A stretch of DNA of 64,000 nucleotides from Paenibacillus polysaccharolyticus (GTDB lineage: Bacteria > Bacillota > Bacilli > Paenibacillales > Paenibacillaceae), in assembly GCF_900102085.1 (NCBI RefSeq), contig NZ_FMVM01000012.1, positions 149,906-213,905 of the forward strand, written 5' to 3'. Shown here piece after piece: positions 54,939 through 64,000 of this stretch (position 1 is the first letter of the stretch; each line of letters begins with the position of its first letter). Under the pieces are notes generated by a model. That model saw nothing but the letters and a program-made list of their open reading frames with translations, ran no database searches and was not told where the DNA came from. Made by a program: the position numbers and the translations under genes.

Positions 54939-55793
54939 TCATCTCGTAAAATCATGCTGACCAATCGTCAGCAGTGTCGGTCTGCTCTTGCTCCACTCGG
55001 ACGTGGCAATTTTCGGATTATAATAAAATAGCGCGCCATGCGTTGGGTCGACACCGTTGAGAGCTTGGCGTGCAGCCTTGAACGAGGTTGCGGTTGGCTT
55101 CAGATTAAATTGACCATCGTCCACCGCTGTGAACTGGCCTTTCTGGAAAATGACTTCGGAGATGGATGACGGGAACTCTCCCGATTGTACCCGGTTTAAG
55201 ACAACTGCTCCTACAGCAACTTGTCCTTCAAAAGATTCCCCACGTGCTTCCCCATGGATCAGCTTCGCCAGTTGACGCAGCGTTTCACCTTCGGCTTTGA
55301 CTTTTTGGTTTAGCCTGTTCAGCGTCACAGGCCCTGCTACACCATCGGCGCTTAGTCCCTGCGCTTGTTGGAACTCGCGAACGGCGCTCTTGGTAATCGT
55401 ACCATAATAACCTGTCACTCCAGCGTCAAAATATCCTAACTCGTTCAGCTGCTCTTGCAATTTCACCACATGTTCACTGCGAATGCCCTGCTCCAATTTT
55501 TGTGCCCCAGCCGAAGGCGCGGCAACGGTAAGTCCAAGCGTCATTGCACAGGCCCCAAGAAGCATACTGACTCGGCCTGCTCTTTTGTTCGTCTTTCTAC
55601 CCCTGCGATGGGTGACTTTACGACTCACGGTAATAGGTTTCATATCGTCTGCACTCGTGCGCAGATCATTCGGATCAGAATACCCATATATGATATTCAT
55701 CCCTGCCTCTTCATCAACTCGCACCATTTCGTACACGCTATGCTGTTCACTCGTCATATGCATTTCGCTCATTGTATTCTTCTTATTCGTCAT
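54939..55793 (-). CDS. SleB-type cell-wall hydrolase with peptidoglycan-binding domain
   Basis: A 284-residue protein. After a long cytoplasmic N-terminus (about 70 residues, with RRGRKTNKR) comes a hydrophobic export segment (ending AAPSAGAQ). A PG_binding_1 domain (LQEQLNELGYFDAGVTGYYG) is followed by the Hydrolase_2 catalytic domain with HGEARGESFEGQVAVGAVVL and FYYNP. SleB and CwlJ relatives act as lytic transglycosylases, often in spore germination. GGAGG lies 9 bases before the ATG. The long N-terminus is unusual. Confidence 0.85.
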   Translation of the reverse strand: MTNKKNTMSEMHMTSEQHSVYEMVRVDEEAGMNIIYGYSDPNDLRTSADDMKPITVSRKVTHRRGRKTNKRAGRVSMLLGACAMTLGLTVAAPSAGAQKLEQGIRSEHVVKLQEQLNELGYFDAGVTGYYGTITKSAVREFQQAQGLSADGVAGPVTLNRLNQKVKAEGETLRQLAKLIHGEARGESFEGQVAVGAVVLNRVQSGEFPSSISEVIFQKGQFTAVDDGQFNLKPTATSFKAARQALNGVDPTHGALFYYNPKIATSEWSKSRPTLLTIGQHDFTR

Positions 55794-55942
55794 TTCCTTA
55801 ACCCTCCATTTTTCTGAATCCAGTTATACGGCTTCCCCCTGAATCCTCTCGGATGGACATCCCGAGTGTCATTATAGGATATCAAAAATTGCCCGTCTAT
55901 CGGACCGATGGAGCATGAAAAAATGAGTCCTGCACAGATCAA

Positions 55943-55986
55943 AAAGAGGCATGAGCCCATGGTCGTATCAGGGTCATACCTCTTCT
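55943..55986 (-). terminator. Terminator of the NiaP-like MFS gene
   Basis: AAGAGG.ATGA pairs with TCAT.CCTCTT; the minus strand continues with TTTTTGATC. Confidence 0.7.
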
Positions 55987-56071
55987 TATATCAACCTTTT
56001 ACCGCTAATCTAGCCTCCACTTCCGTAGGCAAACAGACCCGCACAAAAGTTGCGCTAAAATTTTCTGAACA

Positions 56072-57289
56072 TTACTCGGCGAGTTCCTGCCCTTTCGTTT
56101 CCCGGCCCCAGAACAGCACAGCAGCTGCTCCAATGAGAATGGTCACGAAGAAAATGGTGAAAATCAGGCTGATTGGAACTGCCTTCTGAACAAGCATACC
56201 TACCATAAATGGTGCAAGTACGCCCCCGATCCGGCCTACCGATGTAGCCAGTCCAACGCCTGTGGAACGCACGGATGTTGGATACAATTCTGGACTGTAA
56301 GCGTACAATCCGCCCCAAGCTCCCAGGTTGAAGAACGATAAGCAGATTCCAGCGGCTAAAATAGTTGCTTCTGTCGTTGCCAATCCAAAGGCAATCGCAC
56401 TGAACGCAGTCAAAGTAAGGTACACGACAAGTACGAATTTGCGGCCAAAACGTTCAATGAAATACGCAGCAGTGAAGTAACCTGGCAACTGTGCGATCGT
56501 CATGATCAACACATACTGGAAACTTTTGACCAACGTAAAGCCTTTCGCCATCACAACCGAAGGCAACCACAAGAACATGCCATAATACGAGAAAATAACG
56601 GTAAACCACAAAATCCATAGCATTAATGTGGTGCGGCGATGCGGTGCGGACCACACCGTGGCAACCTTCTCGCGGAATGTAATTTTGTGCAATTTCGTGT
56701 GATTCTTGTACCGCGGAGGATCTTGGATGGCACGGCGTAAATACAGCGCGTAGAACGCCGGAAGAGCTCCAATGGCAAATGCAATTCTCCACCCATACTC
56801 AGGGATTACAAAATTGGCAATCAGCGCCGATACAATCCAGCCCCCTGCCCAGAAGCTTTCCAACAACACAACCGCACGTCCACGTTCCGCTGTAGGCATC
56901 GATTCCGATACCAGCGTAGATGCTACGGGCAGCTCGCCGCCAAGACCGATCCCTGCAACGAGACGTAGTGCACACAACACAGCAAAGCCAGTCGCCAGTG
57001 CAGATAGACCGCTTGCAATCGTGAAGATCAGCAACGTCCACATCAGAATTGCTTTTCGTCCAAAACGATCTGCGAGTGCACCTGCGAGCAAGGCACCTAG
57101 TGCCATCCCGATAGAGTTGATACTTGTCAGCACCCCGACTTGTCCGGGACTAAGACTCCACTCCTTCGCGAGTGCAGCTACGATAAAGGAGATCATGCCG
57201 ACCTCCATCGCATCAAACAGCCAGCTCATGCCGGCACTGAACAGCAGCTTGCGCTGCTTGGGATTCCGCAACACTTCCAATTTACTCAT
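56072..57289 (-). CDS. MFS transporter, NiaP-like (nicotinate?)
   Basis: A 405-residue, 12-helix MFS protein. SWLFDAMEVGMISFI, GMALGALLAGALADRFGRK, GIGLGGELPVASTLVSE and RGRAVVLLESFWAGGW closely resemble B. subtilis NiaP (YceI), a niacin importer. I did not find a NiaR-type operator, so the substrate remains inferred. GGGAG lies about 11 bases before the ATG. Confidence 0.8.
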   Translation of the reverse strand: MSKLEVLRNPKQRKLLFSAGMSWLFDAMEVGMISFIVAALAKEWSLSPGQVGVLTSINSIGMALGALLAGALADRFGRKAILMWTLLIFTIASGLSALATGFAVLCALRLVAGIGLGGELPVASTLVSESMPTAERGRAVVLLESFWAGGWIVSALIANFVIPEYGWRIAFAIGALPAFYALYLRRAIQDPPRYKNHTKLHKITFREKVATVWSAPHRRTTLMLWILWFTVIFSYYGMFLWLPSVVMAKGFTLVKSFQYVLIMTIAQLPGYFTAAYFIERFGRKFVLVVYLTLTAFSAIAFGLATTEATILAAGICLSFFNLGAWGGLYAYSPELYPTSVRSTGVGLATSVGRIGGVLAPFMVGMLVQKAVPISLIFTIFFVTILIGAAAVLFWGRETKGQELAE

Positions 57290-57452
57290 CAGATTAATAG
57301 CTCCCTTGATCTCTATGTAGTCATCCTGACACTAAACCATTATTATGCAGAATGCACCAGAAATCAATGCAAAATACGACGTGACGCCAATTTACAACGA
57401 ATATAAAACGAACTCGATTTTGTAAAGGATCTCTCAGTCTTCTTCTCGACCC

Positions 57453-58268
57453 TCAACCTTTAAGGGAACCAGCGGTCAGACCTGCGACGAAATAACGCTG
57501 AAGTAGCAAGAACAGCACAATCATCGGGATCGCTGTCACAAGAACGCCAGTCAGCATCATCGGATAATTCGTCACGTACTCCCCGCGGAATTGCATCAGG
57601 GCAAGTGGCAAGGTCAGTTTTGACTTGCTGGTGAGCATAAGCATCGGAATGAGCAAGTCATTCCACACCATCACCAGCAGAAACGTTGCCGTTGCCGCCA
57701 GTGAAGGTGCTGCGAGTGGCAGAGCAATTCGGGTGAAGAGTCTCCACTCGTTTGCGCCATCCATACTACCTGCTTCCAAAATTTCCGAATTCAGCATACG
57801 CATGAACCCCGTCAGCATGAACACAGAAACGGGCATCAGCATGGCCGCCGACACGATAATCAAGCCTGTCAGACTGTCGGACCATCCGAGCGTACGTGTG
57901 AGGGAATAGATCGGCAACATGCTGACCTGGGACGGTACGATTAGACCAGCAACAAAGAGTGCAAACACTATTTTGCCTACACTGCCACCCCAGCGTACAA
58001 TGGCGTACGCAATCATGCTACTTAGCAACAGTTCAATCGCAACTGTGCCGAGCGTCACAATCATACTGTTCCCGAAGTACTGCCACATCGGCTGATTACG
58101 GAACAAACCCGTCACATTATCCCACGTAAACGGCTCCGGCCAGCTGAATGGGCTGGTGAAGAAGTTACTGCTTGTTTTGAACGAAGATACAAATACAAAA
58201 TACAACGGCACAAGGATCAGTAGTGCGTACACAAACAGAATCAGTCGATTGAACCATTTTAAAACCAT
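57453..58268 (-). CDS. Carbohydrate ABC transporter permease (MalG type)
   Basis: A 271-residue inner-membrane permease with six helices and the EAA loop EAGSMDGANEWRLFTRIALP that contacts the ATPase. It is the last gene of the monooxygenase/ABC operon, 198 bases after the partner permease. No ATPase gene is present; CUT1 systems in Bacillota often share MsmX. Confidence 0.92.
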   Translation of the reverse strand: MVLKWFNRLILFVYALLILVPLYFVFVSSFKTSSNFFTSPFSWPEPFTWDNVTGLFRNQPMWQYFGNSMIVTLGTVAIELLLSSMIAYAIVRWGGSVGKIVFALFVAGLIVPSQVSMLPIYSLTRTLGWSDSLTGLIIVSAAMLMPVSVFMLTGFMRMLNSEILEAGSMDGANEWRLFTRIALPLAAPSLAATATFLLVMVWNDLLIPMLMLTSKSKLTLPLALMQFRGEYVTNYPMMLTGVLVTAIPMIVLFLLLQRYFVAGLTAGSLKG

Positions 58269-58466
58269 ATAAAAAATCCCTCCTTCCTCATCTTCTTAAC
58301 CTACACTTATAACTACTCTCTGCATTCAACATTAGCATCAACTAGCTCGTATTTTTCGAACACATCTCTCGATTCTCTACAATGGCTCTTTCACATACTC
58401 TTGTATACATTTTGACTTGCCATATCTCGCCGATAACGCTGACGAAAAGAAGCCATCGTTTATCCG

Positions 58467-59339
58467 TTAATAGCTTACCCGGTCTGCACGCAAAGCCTTG
58501 AACTGCAACAATGTCAACAGCGCAAGCAGCACCAGGAAGATCATCGAACCGGCAGAAGCGAGACCAAAGGAATAACTCCCGAAGGCCGTATGATAAATAT
58601 AGGTAGTCAAAATCTCAGTGGCGTAATTCGGACCTCCGTCCGTCATCGTGAAAATAAGATCAAAGGCCTTGAACGACTGGATGGTCGTATAGGCTACCAC
58701 AATCGTTGCCGATGGAGCCAGCAGCGGCCAGGTCACGGTACGGAATACCTGCCATTTGCTCCCGCCGTCCATACGTGCCGCTTCGTACAGTTCTGCTGGA
58801 ATGCCTTGCAGACCTGCGATGAACACAATCATCATCTGTCCTGCGTGAGCCCAAACCTGCACCGCAGCGATAGAGAAAATCGCAATCTTCGGATCACCGA
58901 TCCAGTTACGAGCCATGCTGCTCATGCCCGCCTCGTTTAGTCCATAATTGATCAGTCCAATGGACGGGTCATACATGAACGCCCAGATCAGACCAACGGA
59001 TACCGACGACAGAATCGCAGGTAGGAAATACAACGCCCGAAGTACCACTTTTGTCTTGGTATTGCGTACCAGAAGCAGGGCTAGAACGAGTGAAATAAAG
59101 GTTTGTGCGATGACAACGGTTAACATAAACTCCACGTTATTGCCGAAGGCTTTGCGAAATACGATGCTGCTGAGACTGTCCTTGTAATTATCCAGCCCTA
59201 CAAATGCATACGACGGGGATACCCCGTCCCAATCCGTAAAGGAGTAGAACAGCCCCGTCAATGTAGGAAATACGAACAATCCAACGTACAGCAGCAATCC
59301 GGGTAACAGAAACAGGGATAGCTGAATACGGTTTTTCAT
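58467..59339 (-). CDS. Carbohydrate ABC transporter permease (MalF type)
   Basis: A 290-residue permease with about six helices, the family opening LLPGLLLYVGLFVFPTLTG and EAA loop EAARMDGGSKWQVFRTVTWP. It starts 3 bases after the binding-protein stop, so the two are cotranscribed. Confidence 0.92.
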   Translation of the reverse strand: MKNRIQLSLFLLPGLLLYVGLFVFPTLTGLFYSFTDWDGVSPSYAFVGLDNYKDSLSSIVFRKAFGNNVEFMLTVVIAQTFISLVLALLLVRNTKTKVVLRALYFLPAILSSVSVGLIWAFMYDPSIGLINYGLNEAGMSSMARNWIGDPKIAIFSIAAVQVWAHAGQMMIVFIAGLQGIPAELYEAARMDGGSKWQVFRTVTWPLLAPSATIVVAYTTIQSFKAFDLIFTMTDGGPNYATEILTTYIYHTAFGSYSFGLASAGSMIFLVLLALLTLLQFKALRADRVSY

Positions 59340-59342
59340 CGT

Positions 59343-60617
59343 TTATTTCCCGATATGCTGATCAATGATCGCTTGTGCTTGCTGTGCGGCTTCTTCTGGA
59401 GAAGTACCGCTTAACACGGCCTGAATGGAGTTGGTTACCGCCTTCTGGTTATCTCCGTTCAGGATGGTAAACCGTGGCTGGAACACGGTCTTTTTGTTCG
59501 CCCATTCTCCCGCAACCTGAAGCTCAGGTGTATCATACTTCACTTCATTCACCGTTACATTCTGTCCCGTTTGGTTGGCGTATGCCCCAGCTACATCCGG
59601 TTTGCTCAGGAATTCAAGGAATCTCTTCGCTTCTTCCGGGTGTTTCGATTTGCTGTTTACCGCAAGCATGAATGTGGTCGTATGCACTCCCTCATATTTC
59701 GCCTGGTCGGCACTTACCGTAATCGGTGCGAGCAATTTTTGCTCGAGATTCGGGTTTTGTTGTTTGTTCTGAGCAAGTTGATACGATCCACTTGCGAGCA
59801 TGGCTGCCTTTTCCTGAATAAACAGTGCACCTGCTGCCGGGTCTTTCGTACCCAGTGCATCCTGCTGGAAGTATCCTTTATCGTTCAGTTCTTTGATTTG
59901 CGTCAACGTTTTTACCCAGAACTCATCTGTCAGTTTGGCTTCGCCTGCTTCAACTTTGGTAAAAATGTCGTCACTCGGCGCATTGTTCATCACCATCGTA
60001 TTCATGAATTGACCCGGACCAATGTCCGCTCCGGCAAAGGCAATCGGAATAATGCCATTGTCTTTCAGCTTCTGGCACAGCGCCAGGAACCCTTCCCAAT
60101 CTTTCGGTGGGGTCAGGCCGTACTTTTCAAACAGTTTGACGTTATAGATTGGATCGTTATATACAAGTTGGTACGGAATCGCATATTGTTTGCCATCATG
60201 CTGTCCAGCTTCAATCAGTTTCGGATTATAAGCCGACAGGAAGGATGATCCCGTCAGATCCGTAAACAGTCCGGCTTTGCTGAACGCTTGGAATTGAGCG
60301 CCCGGGAAAGACGCAAACACATCCCCTGTGGAGCCGTCGCTGATTTTGGATTGCACGGTGGATTGATATTGATCCGAAGGGAGCGTCTGCATCTCCACAT
60401 GGATGTTCGGATTTTCTTTTTCAAACGCGTCGATCGTCTTGTTAAATGCTTCGGAATCCTCGCCGCGCCAGTGCATGAAGCTAATGGTCACTTTACCTGA
60501 ACCTGAGGAGCCGTTCTCTCCGGATGCCGCATTATTTCCACCGCCGCAAGCGGACAGCAGGATGGACATCACCAGCATACTGACAAGCGGCAGGATCATT
60601 TTTTTCGTTTTTTTCAT
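59343..60617 (-). CDS. Sugar ABC transporter substrate-binding lipoprotein
   Basis: A 424-residue CUT1-type binding protein with lipobox LLSACG (Cys24). The MalE-like fold shows ITISFMHWRGEDSEAF-like opening strands, VFASFPGAQFQAFSKAG and PEEAKRFLEFLSKPDVAG. AGGAGG precedes the ATG. The start overlaps the stop of the upstream flavin monooxygenase gene (ATGA), so binding protein and enzyme are made together. This suggests that the imported sugar-like compound is the monooxygenase substrate. Confidence 0.92.
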   Translation of the reverse strand: MKKTKKMILPLVSMLVMSILLSACGGGNNAASGENGSSGSGKVTISFMHWRGEDSEAFNKTIDAFEKENPNIHVEMQTLPSDQYQSTVQSKISDGSTGDVFASFPGAQFQAFSKAGLFTDLTGSSFLSAYNPKLIEAGQHDGKQYAIPYQLVYNDPIYNVKLFEKYGLTPPKDWEGFLALCQKLKDNGIIPIAFAGADIGPGQFMNTMVMNNAPSDDIFTKVEAGEAKLTDEFWVKTLTQIKELNDKGYFQQDALGTKDPAAGALFIQEKAAMLASGSYQLAQNKQQNPNLEQKLLAPITVSADQAKYEGVHTTTFMLAVNSKSKHPEEAKRFLEFLSKPDVAGAYANQTGQNVTVNEVKYDTPELQVAGEWANKKTVFQPRFTILNGDNQKAVTNSIQAVLSGTSPEEAAQQAQAIIDQHIGK

Positions 60618-61819
60618 GAAAGACGACCTCCTAAGTTAGCAGTAATAGACTGCTGTTTCTGTCTTGTTTTCCATTTCTCGCGGATGATGGGCATCACGGT
60701 CTTGCCGAAGATTTCGGCTTCTTCCAGATGCGGATAACCGGATAGAATAAATGTCGTCACGCCCAGGTCTCCATATTCCATTAAACGTTCTGCAACCTGC
60801 TCTGCTGTACCCACGATGAGGATGGCTCCCCCGGAACGCACCACCGACAAACCTGTCCACAGGTTCGGCCCAACGACAAACTGTTGCTTCTCGGACAGTT
60901 CCCGGAGCTCATTTTGTCTGCGTTGGTTGGTGGCATCCGTCTCGGCAAAGGCGGCTTTGGCCTTTTCAATCGCTTCCGGCGGTACTTTGCTGATGATCTC
61001 CCATGCCGCTGCCCATGCCTCTTCTTCCGTATCCCGAATGAGCACCTGAGCACGCATACCGTAACGGAGCTGACGATCTTGACCTGTCTCCTCTTTTACC
61101 TGCTCTCGAATGACTTCGATCTCTTCAATCTGTTCCTGAATCCAGTCATACGGCTCGCCCCACATCAGGAAGGTATCTGCATGTTCAACGGCCACTCGCT
61201 TGGCAATCGGAGAACTTCCTCCAAGATAGAATGGAGGGAATGGCTTCTGTACCGTCTCCGGCATGCCTACCGGGCCTTTGAAGTTGTAATATTGACCGTT
61301 GAATTCAGGATTTGGTTCGCTTGATTGTGCGCCACTTCCGGCGAATTCCGTCAGATTCAAGCCTGTCGACTGTGTCCACGAACGCTTCATGACTTCCATA
61401 TACTCGCTTGCGCGAACATACCGTTCATCATGCGCATGTGCCAGCGGATCACCGAGTTCTTCCAGATCTCGAACCGAACTGCCTGTAACTACGTTAATCA
61501 TGGCGCGACCGCCAGACAGCTGATCCAGTGCCGCACCCATGCGAGCCGCAAGTACGGGTGTCACAAGCCCCGGGCGAATCGCTACAAGGGGACGCAATGT
61601 CTTGGTGTGACTCATTACCGCCGAGCCGACCACCCACGCGTCCAGACAGGCTCCCCCTGTCGGAATGAGTACAAATTCGAATCCGGCCGTTTCCGCCGTC
61701 TGTGCCACCTGCACCAGATAATCCAGACTTGGCTCACGCTCCGGCTCTACACCTACATACTTCCCATCTCCAGCGGTGGGTAAAAACCATCCAAATTTCA
61801 TCTCTTCCTGTTCACTCAT
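60614..61819 (-). CDS. SsuD-type flavin-dependent (alkane/sugar sulfonate) monooxygenase
   Basis: A 401-residue LLM-class FMNH2-dependent monooxygenase. MKFGWFLPTAGDGKYVG, FVLIPTGGACLDAW, VAIRPGLVTPVLAARM, RAMINVVTGSS and PPFYLGGSSPIAKRVA match SsuD and the sulfoquinovose monooxygenase SmoC. These enzymes split C-S bonds to release sulfite. It is the first gene of an operon with sugar-type rather than SsuABC-type transport genes, so a sulfonated sugar is a plausible substrate. No flavin reductase or glycosidase is adjacent. Confidence 0.87.
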   Translation of the reverse strand: MSEQEEMKFGWFLPTAGDGKYVGVEPEREPSLDYLVQVAQTAETAGFEFVLIPTGGACLDAWVVGSAVMSHTKTLRPLVAIRPGLVTPVLAARMGAALDQLSGGRAMINVVTGSSVRDLEELGDPLAHAHDERYVRASEYMEVMKRSWTQSTGLNLTEFAGSGAQSSEPNPEFNGQYYNFKGPVGMPETVQKPFPPFYLGGSSPIAKRVAVEHADTFLMWGEPYDWIQEQIEEIEVIREQVKEETGQDRQLRYGMRAQVLIRDTEEEAWAAAWEIISKVPPEAIEKAKAAFAETDATNQRRQNELRELSEKQQFVVGPNLWTGLSVVRSGGAILIVGTAEQVAERLMEYGDLGVTTFILSGYPHLEEAEIFGKTVMPIIREKWKTRQKQQSITANLGGRLS

Positions 61820-62312
61820 TCACGTCAGTCCCTTCTATGGATAAATAAAGTCTCATGTTAAAAATAAGATCGGTGTTGTGCAACATGGCCGTTCCGGGTA
61901 CGAATCGTTCTTTCGATCGCTGTTATCTCCAGATTTTTCGATTCCCTTTCCAAAGGGAAAATCCGGAGATAAAGGCGAACACTACGTTTCTTCAGAATCG
62001 ATTTCGTCCCCTCCACTATGTTCGCACTCGTTAAACCCTATTTTTAAAGTGCGCCTAATTTCTAATTGTTTTGTAAAGTACACATCTAAAAGCCGATTAA
62101 TTAACTTGGTTTAATAGGTATGGACATCATATCAATTGATTTGTCTGTGATCAATGTCATTTCGCGGCAATTTATTTTTGTCATTTTGTGGTCATTTTCC
62201 GAATTCAGGTTTACCTGATCTTGAATTTATATAAAACCCACCTGTATAATAGGTTATAAATGAATCTTTTAGATGATATCGACGATACTTATACAATAAA
62301 GAGGTGTTCCTG
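61820..62312. other. Divergent promoter region with repeat copy C
   Basis: 493 bases between the monooxygenase operon and its AraC regulator. It holds repeat copy C and AT-rich sequence with the promoters of both; no gene is seen. Confidence 0.5.
61907..62020 (+). repeat. Palindromic intergenic repeat, copy C
   Basis: Core 61923-61972: TTATCTCCAGATTTTT pairs with AAAATCCGGAGATAA, with CCCTTT/AAAGGG at the tip. The left flank TTTCGATCGCTG matches copy B exactly; the right flank is more diverged than in copies A and B. Confidence 0.8.
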
Positions 62313-63188
62313 GTGACCGAGCTTGAGCGCATGAAGGAGGACCACCACGAGTTTTTGGATATTCTATTTTTCACTCCGTCTGAATTTGAGAAGGCCAGCG
62401 GTGCATGGCCGTTACGCATTGGCCATAACATTGCCAAAAGCAATTATCATATAGGTCCTCGAACTACGCCTTATCACTACTTGTTATTTGTGTTGGAGGG
62501 GGAAGGTACATTTATTCAGAACGGACAGCAGTATCCCCTGCGAGCCAGAGATGCTTTCTGTCTGCTTCCTCATGTGACCCATGAGTACTGGACAGATCCC
62601 AACCATCCTCTGCAAAAAGTATTTATCGCCTTTGACGGAGCATATGCCGCTGAACTGCTCTCCCGAATTGGCTTAAGTTCTGAGAGTCCGTACCGTTCAG
62701 GTGTACTCACGCCCGAAACAGCTAGCAACATGCGTTCATTTATGGAGGACGTTCGTAAACCGCGGGACAGTGCCAGTGATTTGGGGCGACTGATCCGGTT
62801 TCTCGGCCTTTTCGACCGCATTGCACGCTCTCCGGCGACCAAAGACTTGCAACCGGATGTAGCCACCCCCTGGCTTCAAAAAGGGAAAGAGTACATTGAA
62901 CTTCATTTTGCAGGCGGCATTTCGGTGGAAGGTGTGTCTGCCCATGCAGGAGTGGATCGAACCCACTTTGCCAAACAGTTTCGCAAAGCTTACGGCTTGT
63001 CCCCTGTGCAATATATTCAGCAGCTCAAAATGAAGCAAGCCAAGCTCCTGCTCGTACAGACCACGCTGAGCTTAACGGAGGTAGCTCATTCGGTGGGTTA
63101 CCCGGACTTATTTTCGTTTTCCAAAGCCTTTAAAAAGCAAGTCGGTCTGCCTCCTAACCGTTACCGAACGACGACAACAGAACAGTAG
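62313..63188 (+). CDS. AraC-family regulator of the sulfonate/sugar operon
   Basis: A 291-residue protein with an N-terminal cupin sensor (YHYLLFVLEGEGTFIQNG, LLPHVTHEYW) and a C-terminal double helix-turn-helix (VSAHAGVDRTHFAKQFRKAY, then VAHSVGYPDLFSFSKAF). GTG at 62313 has AGAGGTG 6 bases upstream and is preferred to GTG at 62304. It is divergent from the monooxygenase/ABC operon and likely activates it. Confidence 0.87.
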   Translation: MTELERMKEDHHEFLDILFFTPSEFEKASGAWPLRIGHNIAKSNYHIGPRTTPYHYLLFVLEGEGTFIQNGQQYPLRARDAFCLLPHVTHEYWTDPNHPLQKVFIAFDGAYAAELLSRIGLSSESPYRSGVLTPETASNMRSFMEDVRKPRDSASDLGRLIRFLGLFDRIARSPATKDLQPDVATPWLQKGKEYIELHFAGGISVEGVSAHAGVDRTHFAKQFRKAYGLSPVQYIQQLKMKQAKLLLVQTTLSLTEVAHSVGYPDLFSFSKAFKKQVGLPPNRYRTTTTEQ

Positions 63189-63267
63189 AGTGATTAGATT
63201 AGTTGAGTTGGTTAAGAGAACCGGCGAGCTAAGGGGACACTTTCCTGTTCTCAAGCGCAAAAATAAC

Positions 63268-63321
63268 CTGAATAAGGCAAGCCCCTTCACTATGCGAGTG
63301 ATCGGGATTTGCCTTATTCAG
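63268..63321. repeat. 13-bp perfect inverted repeat with inner stem
   Basis: CTGAATAAGGCAA and TTGCCTTATTCAG flank 28 bases that contain CACT/AGTG. The plus strand has no T-run after it; the minus strand has TTATTTTTG. It may be a terminator for the AraC gene acting without a classic tail, or part of a mobile palindromic repeat. Confidence 0.6.
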
Positions 63322-63439
63322 TACGAAAAAATCTCATCTTGCACTTCCTAAAACTTACTCCTAACATATGTAACTTATGTACCGGTTCTTACGTTAATCC
63401 TAGTGAATATACCAAAGGAATATCAAAGGAGTGGATATC

Positions 63440-63913
63440 ATGCGTATTTCCAAGTTTTTAGTGGTGACTGGGCTAACTCTTGCTATGGCTGGCTTCAGTT
63501 CATCCGTAAATGCGGCTTCTCCCCCCGCTTCCGGCTCAACGGTGAACATCAAATCCGATGTGCTGGGTGAAAAATCATTTACAGGTCTGATTATTAAAGG
63601 GCACACCTACGTTGATCTCGACGGATTCGTGAATTGCCTTCCGTTCCAAATTAATTCCAAAGCGTTATCCTTTCAATCCGAAACCAAAACGTTTAAGGTA
63701 CTCAATGAAGACTTTGCAATTCCTACCCCAGAATTACAGTTCAAAGTTGGAAGTGATACGTTCCAGCACAATGATGAGTCATTTCGATTGAGTGATCCCG
63801 TACTTTTGATTCAAAACCGCATTTATTTTCCGCTAAAAGATATCGTTTCGGTCTACGACATTAATGTTTCTTATAACTCTCAGACGAAAACGGTACAAGT
63901 GAGTAAAGAGTAA
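63440..63913 (+). CDS. Secreted protein with copper-amine-oxidase-N-like domain
   Basis: A 157-residue secreted protein with a signal peptide ending at VNAAS. The mature part holds two copper-amine-oxidase N-terminal-like halves: GLIIKGHTYVDLDGFVNCL, then QNRIYFPLKDIVSVYDINV and ending TVQVSKE. Such domains are common cell-surface modules in Paenibacillus. AAAGGAG precedes the ATG at 63440. Confidence 0.75.
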   Translation: MRISKFLVVTGLTLAMAGFSSSVNAASPPASGSTVNIKSDVLGEKSFTGLIIKGHTYVDLDGFVNCLPFQINSKALSFQSETKTFKVLNEDFAIPTPELQFKVGSDTFQHNDESFRLSDPVLLIQNRIYFPLKDIVSVYDINVSYNSQTKTVQVSKE

Positions 63914-64000
63914 CTTACGCTACACCTTGTTCACAAAGGTAGAATGTTTCCAAAACGGGGAACGAGCGCACCAGTTGGGACAACTTTTATCTAATCCGAG

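Noticed and set aside
1..64000. CRISPR arrays, tRNA and rRNA genes
   Set aside because: No regularly spaced short direct repeats and no recognisable tRNA or rRNA sequence were seen by eye; a tRNAscan run would be decisive for tRNAs.

Overview
The window looks like a chromosomal segment of a Paenibacillus-type Gram-positive soil bacterium. Evidence for this: strong AGGAGG-type ribosome binding sites with frequent TTG and GTG starts; a Bacillus-type Fnr with a C-terminal cysteine cluster; Amj, YdaT, YitT, YaaA and SleB-type proteins; a secreted pectate lyase; and CUT1 sugar ABC genes without their own ATPase. This is inferred from gene content only. No rRNA, tRNA, CRISPR array or insertion sequence was recognised.

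Layout. 1-4.2 kb: adhE and a divergent fnr, with two near-perfect Fnr boxes between them. 4.2-6.4 kb: a DUF4430-type lipoprotein, an unknown protein and an HxlR regulator with a candidate operator. 6.6-12.3 kb: a ThuA / TIM-barrel isomerase / Gfo-Idh-MocA sugar-oxidation cluster with a divergent AraC regulator, then a second Gfo-Idh-MocA gene. 12.5-18.9 kb: VTT membrane protein, MsrAB, an MFS efflux pump with a TetR regulator that has no canonical start codon, Amj, a YdaT-like stress protein behind a SigB-like promoter, and YitT. 19.5-23.3 kb: a structured RNA candidate, a TIR-like/C-terminal sensor protein coupled to a small basic protein, a gene behind a Cheo (LexA) box, and cysteine synthase. 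23.5-29.7 kb: a DinG-type helicase, catalase, pectate lyase and a DUF6809 protein.

30.0-35.3 kb is an AT-rich three-gene defence cassette read on the minus strand: a three-TM protein, a small TIR protein whose start overlaps the previous stop by one base, and a 1443-residue STAND NTPase with an N-terminal PD-(D/E)XK nuclease (Avs/AVAST-like). This is the best candidate for an undescribed system. 35.8-53.3 kb is a polymorphic-toxin island: a WXG-headed nuclease toxin with its immunity gene, several immunity genes and broken immunity relics, two promoterless orphan RHS C-terminal cassettes, a full RHS/WapA-like toxin with its immunity gene, and an upstream secreted protein built of about nine repeats. 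The orphan cassettes carry 0.55-0.6 kb direct repeats of the RHS core, the substrate for tip swapping by recombination.

53.5-64 kb returns to housekeeping and metabolic genes: YaaA, a DUF3139 protein, a cell-wall hydrolase, a NiaP-like MFS transporter, and an operon in which an SsuD-type flavin monooxygenase is translationally coupled to a sugar-type ABC importer, with a divergent AraC regulator. A palindromic intergenic repeat occurs three times (8.5, 19.3 and 61.9 kb), always in the same orientation.
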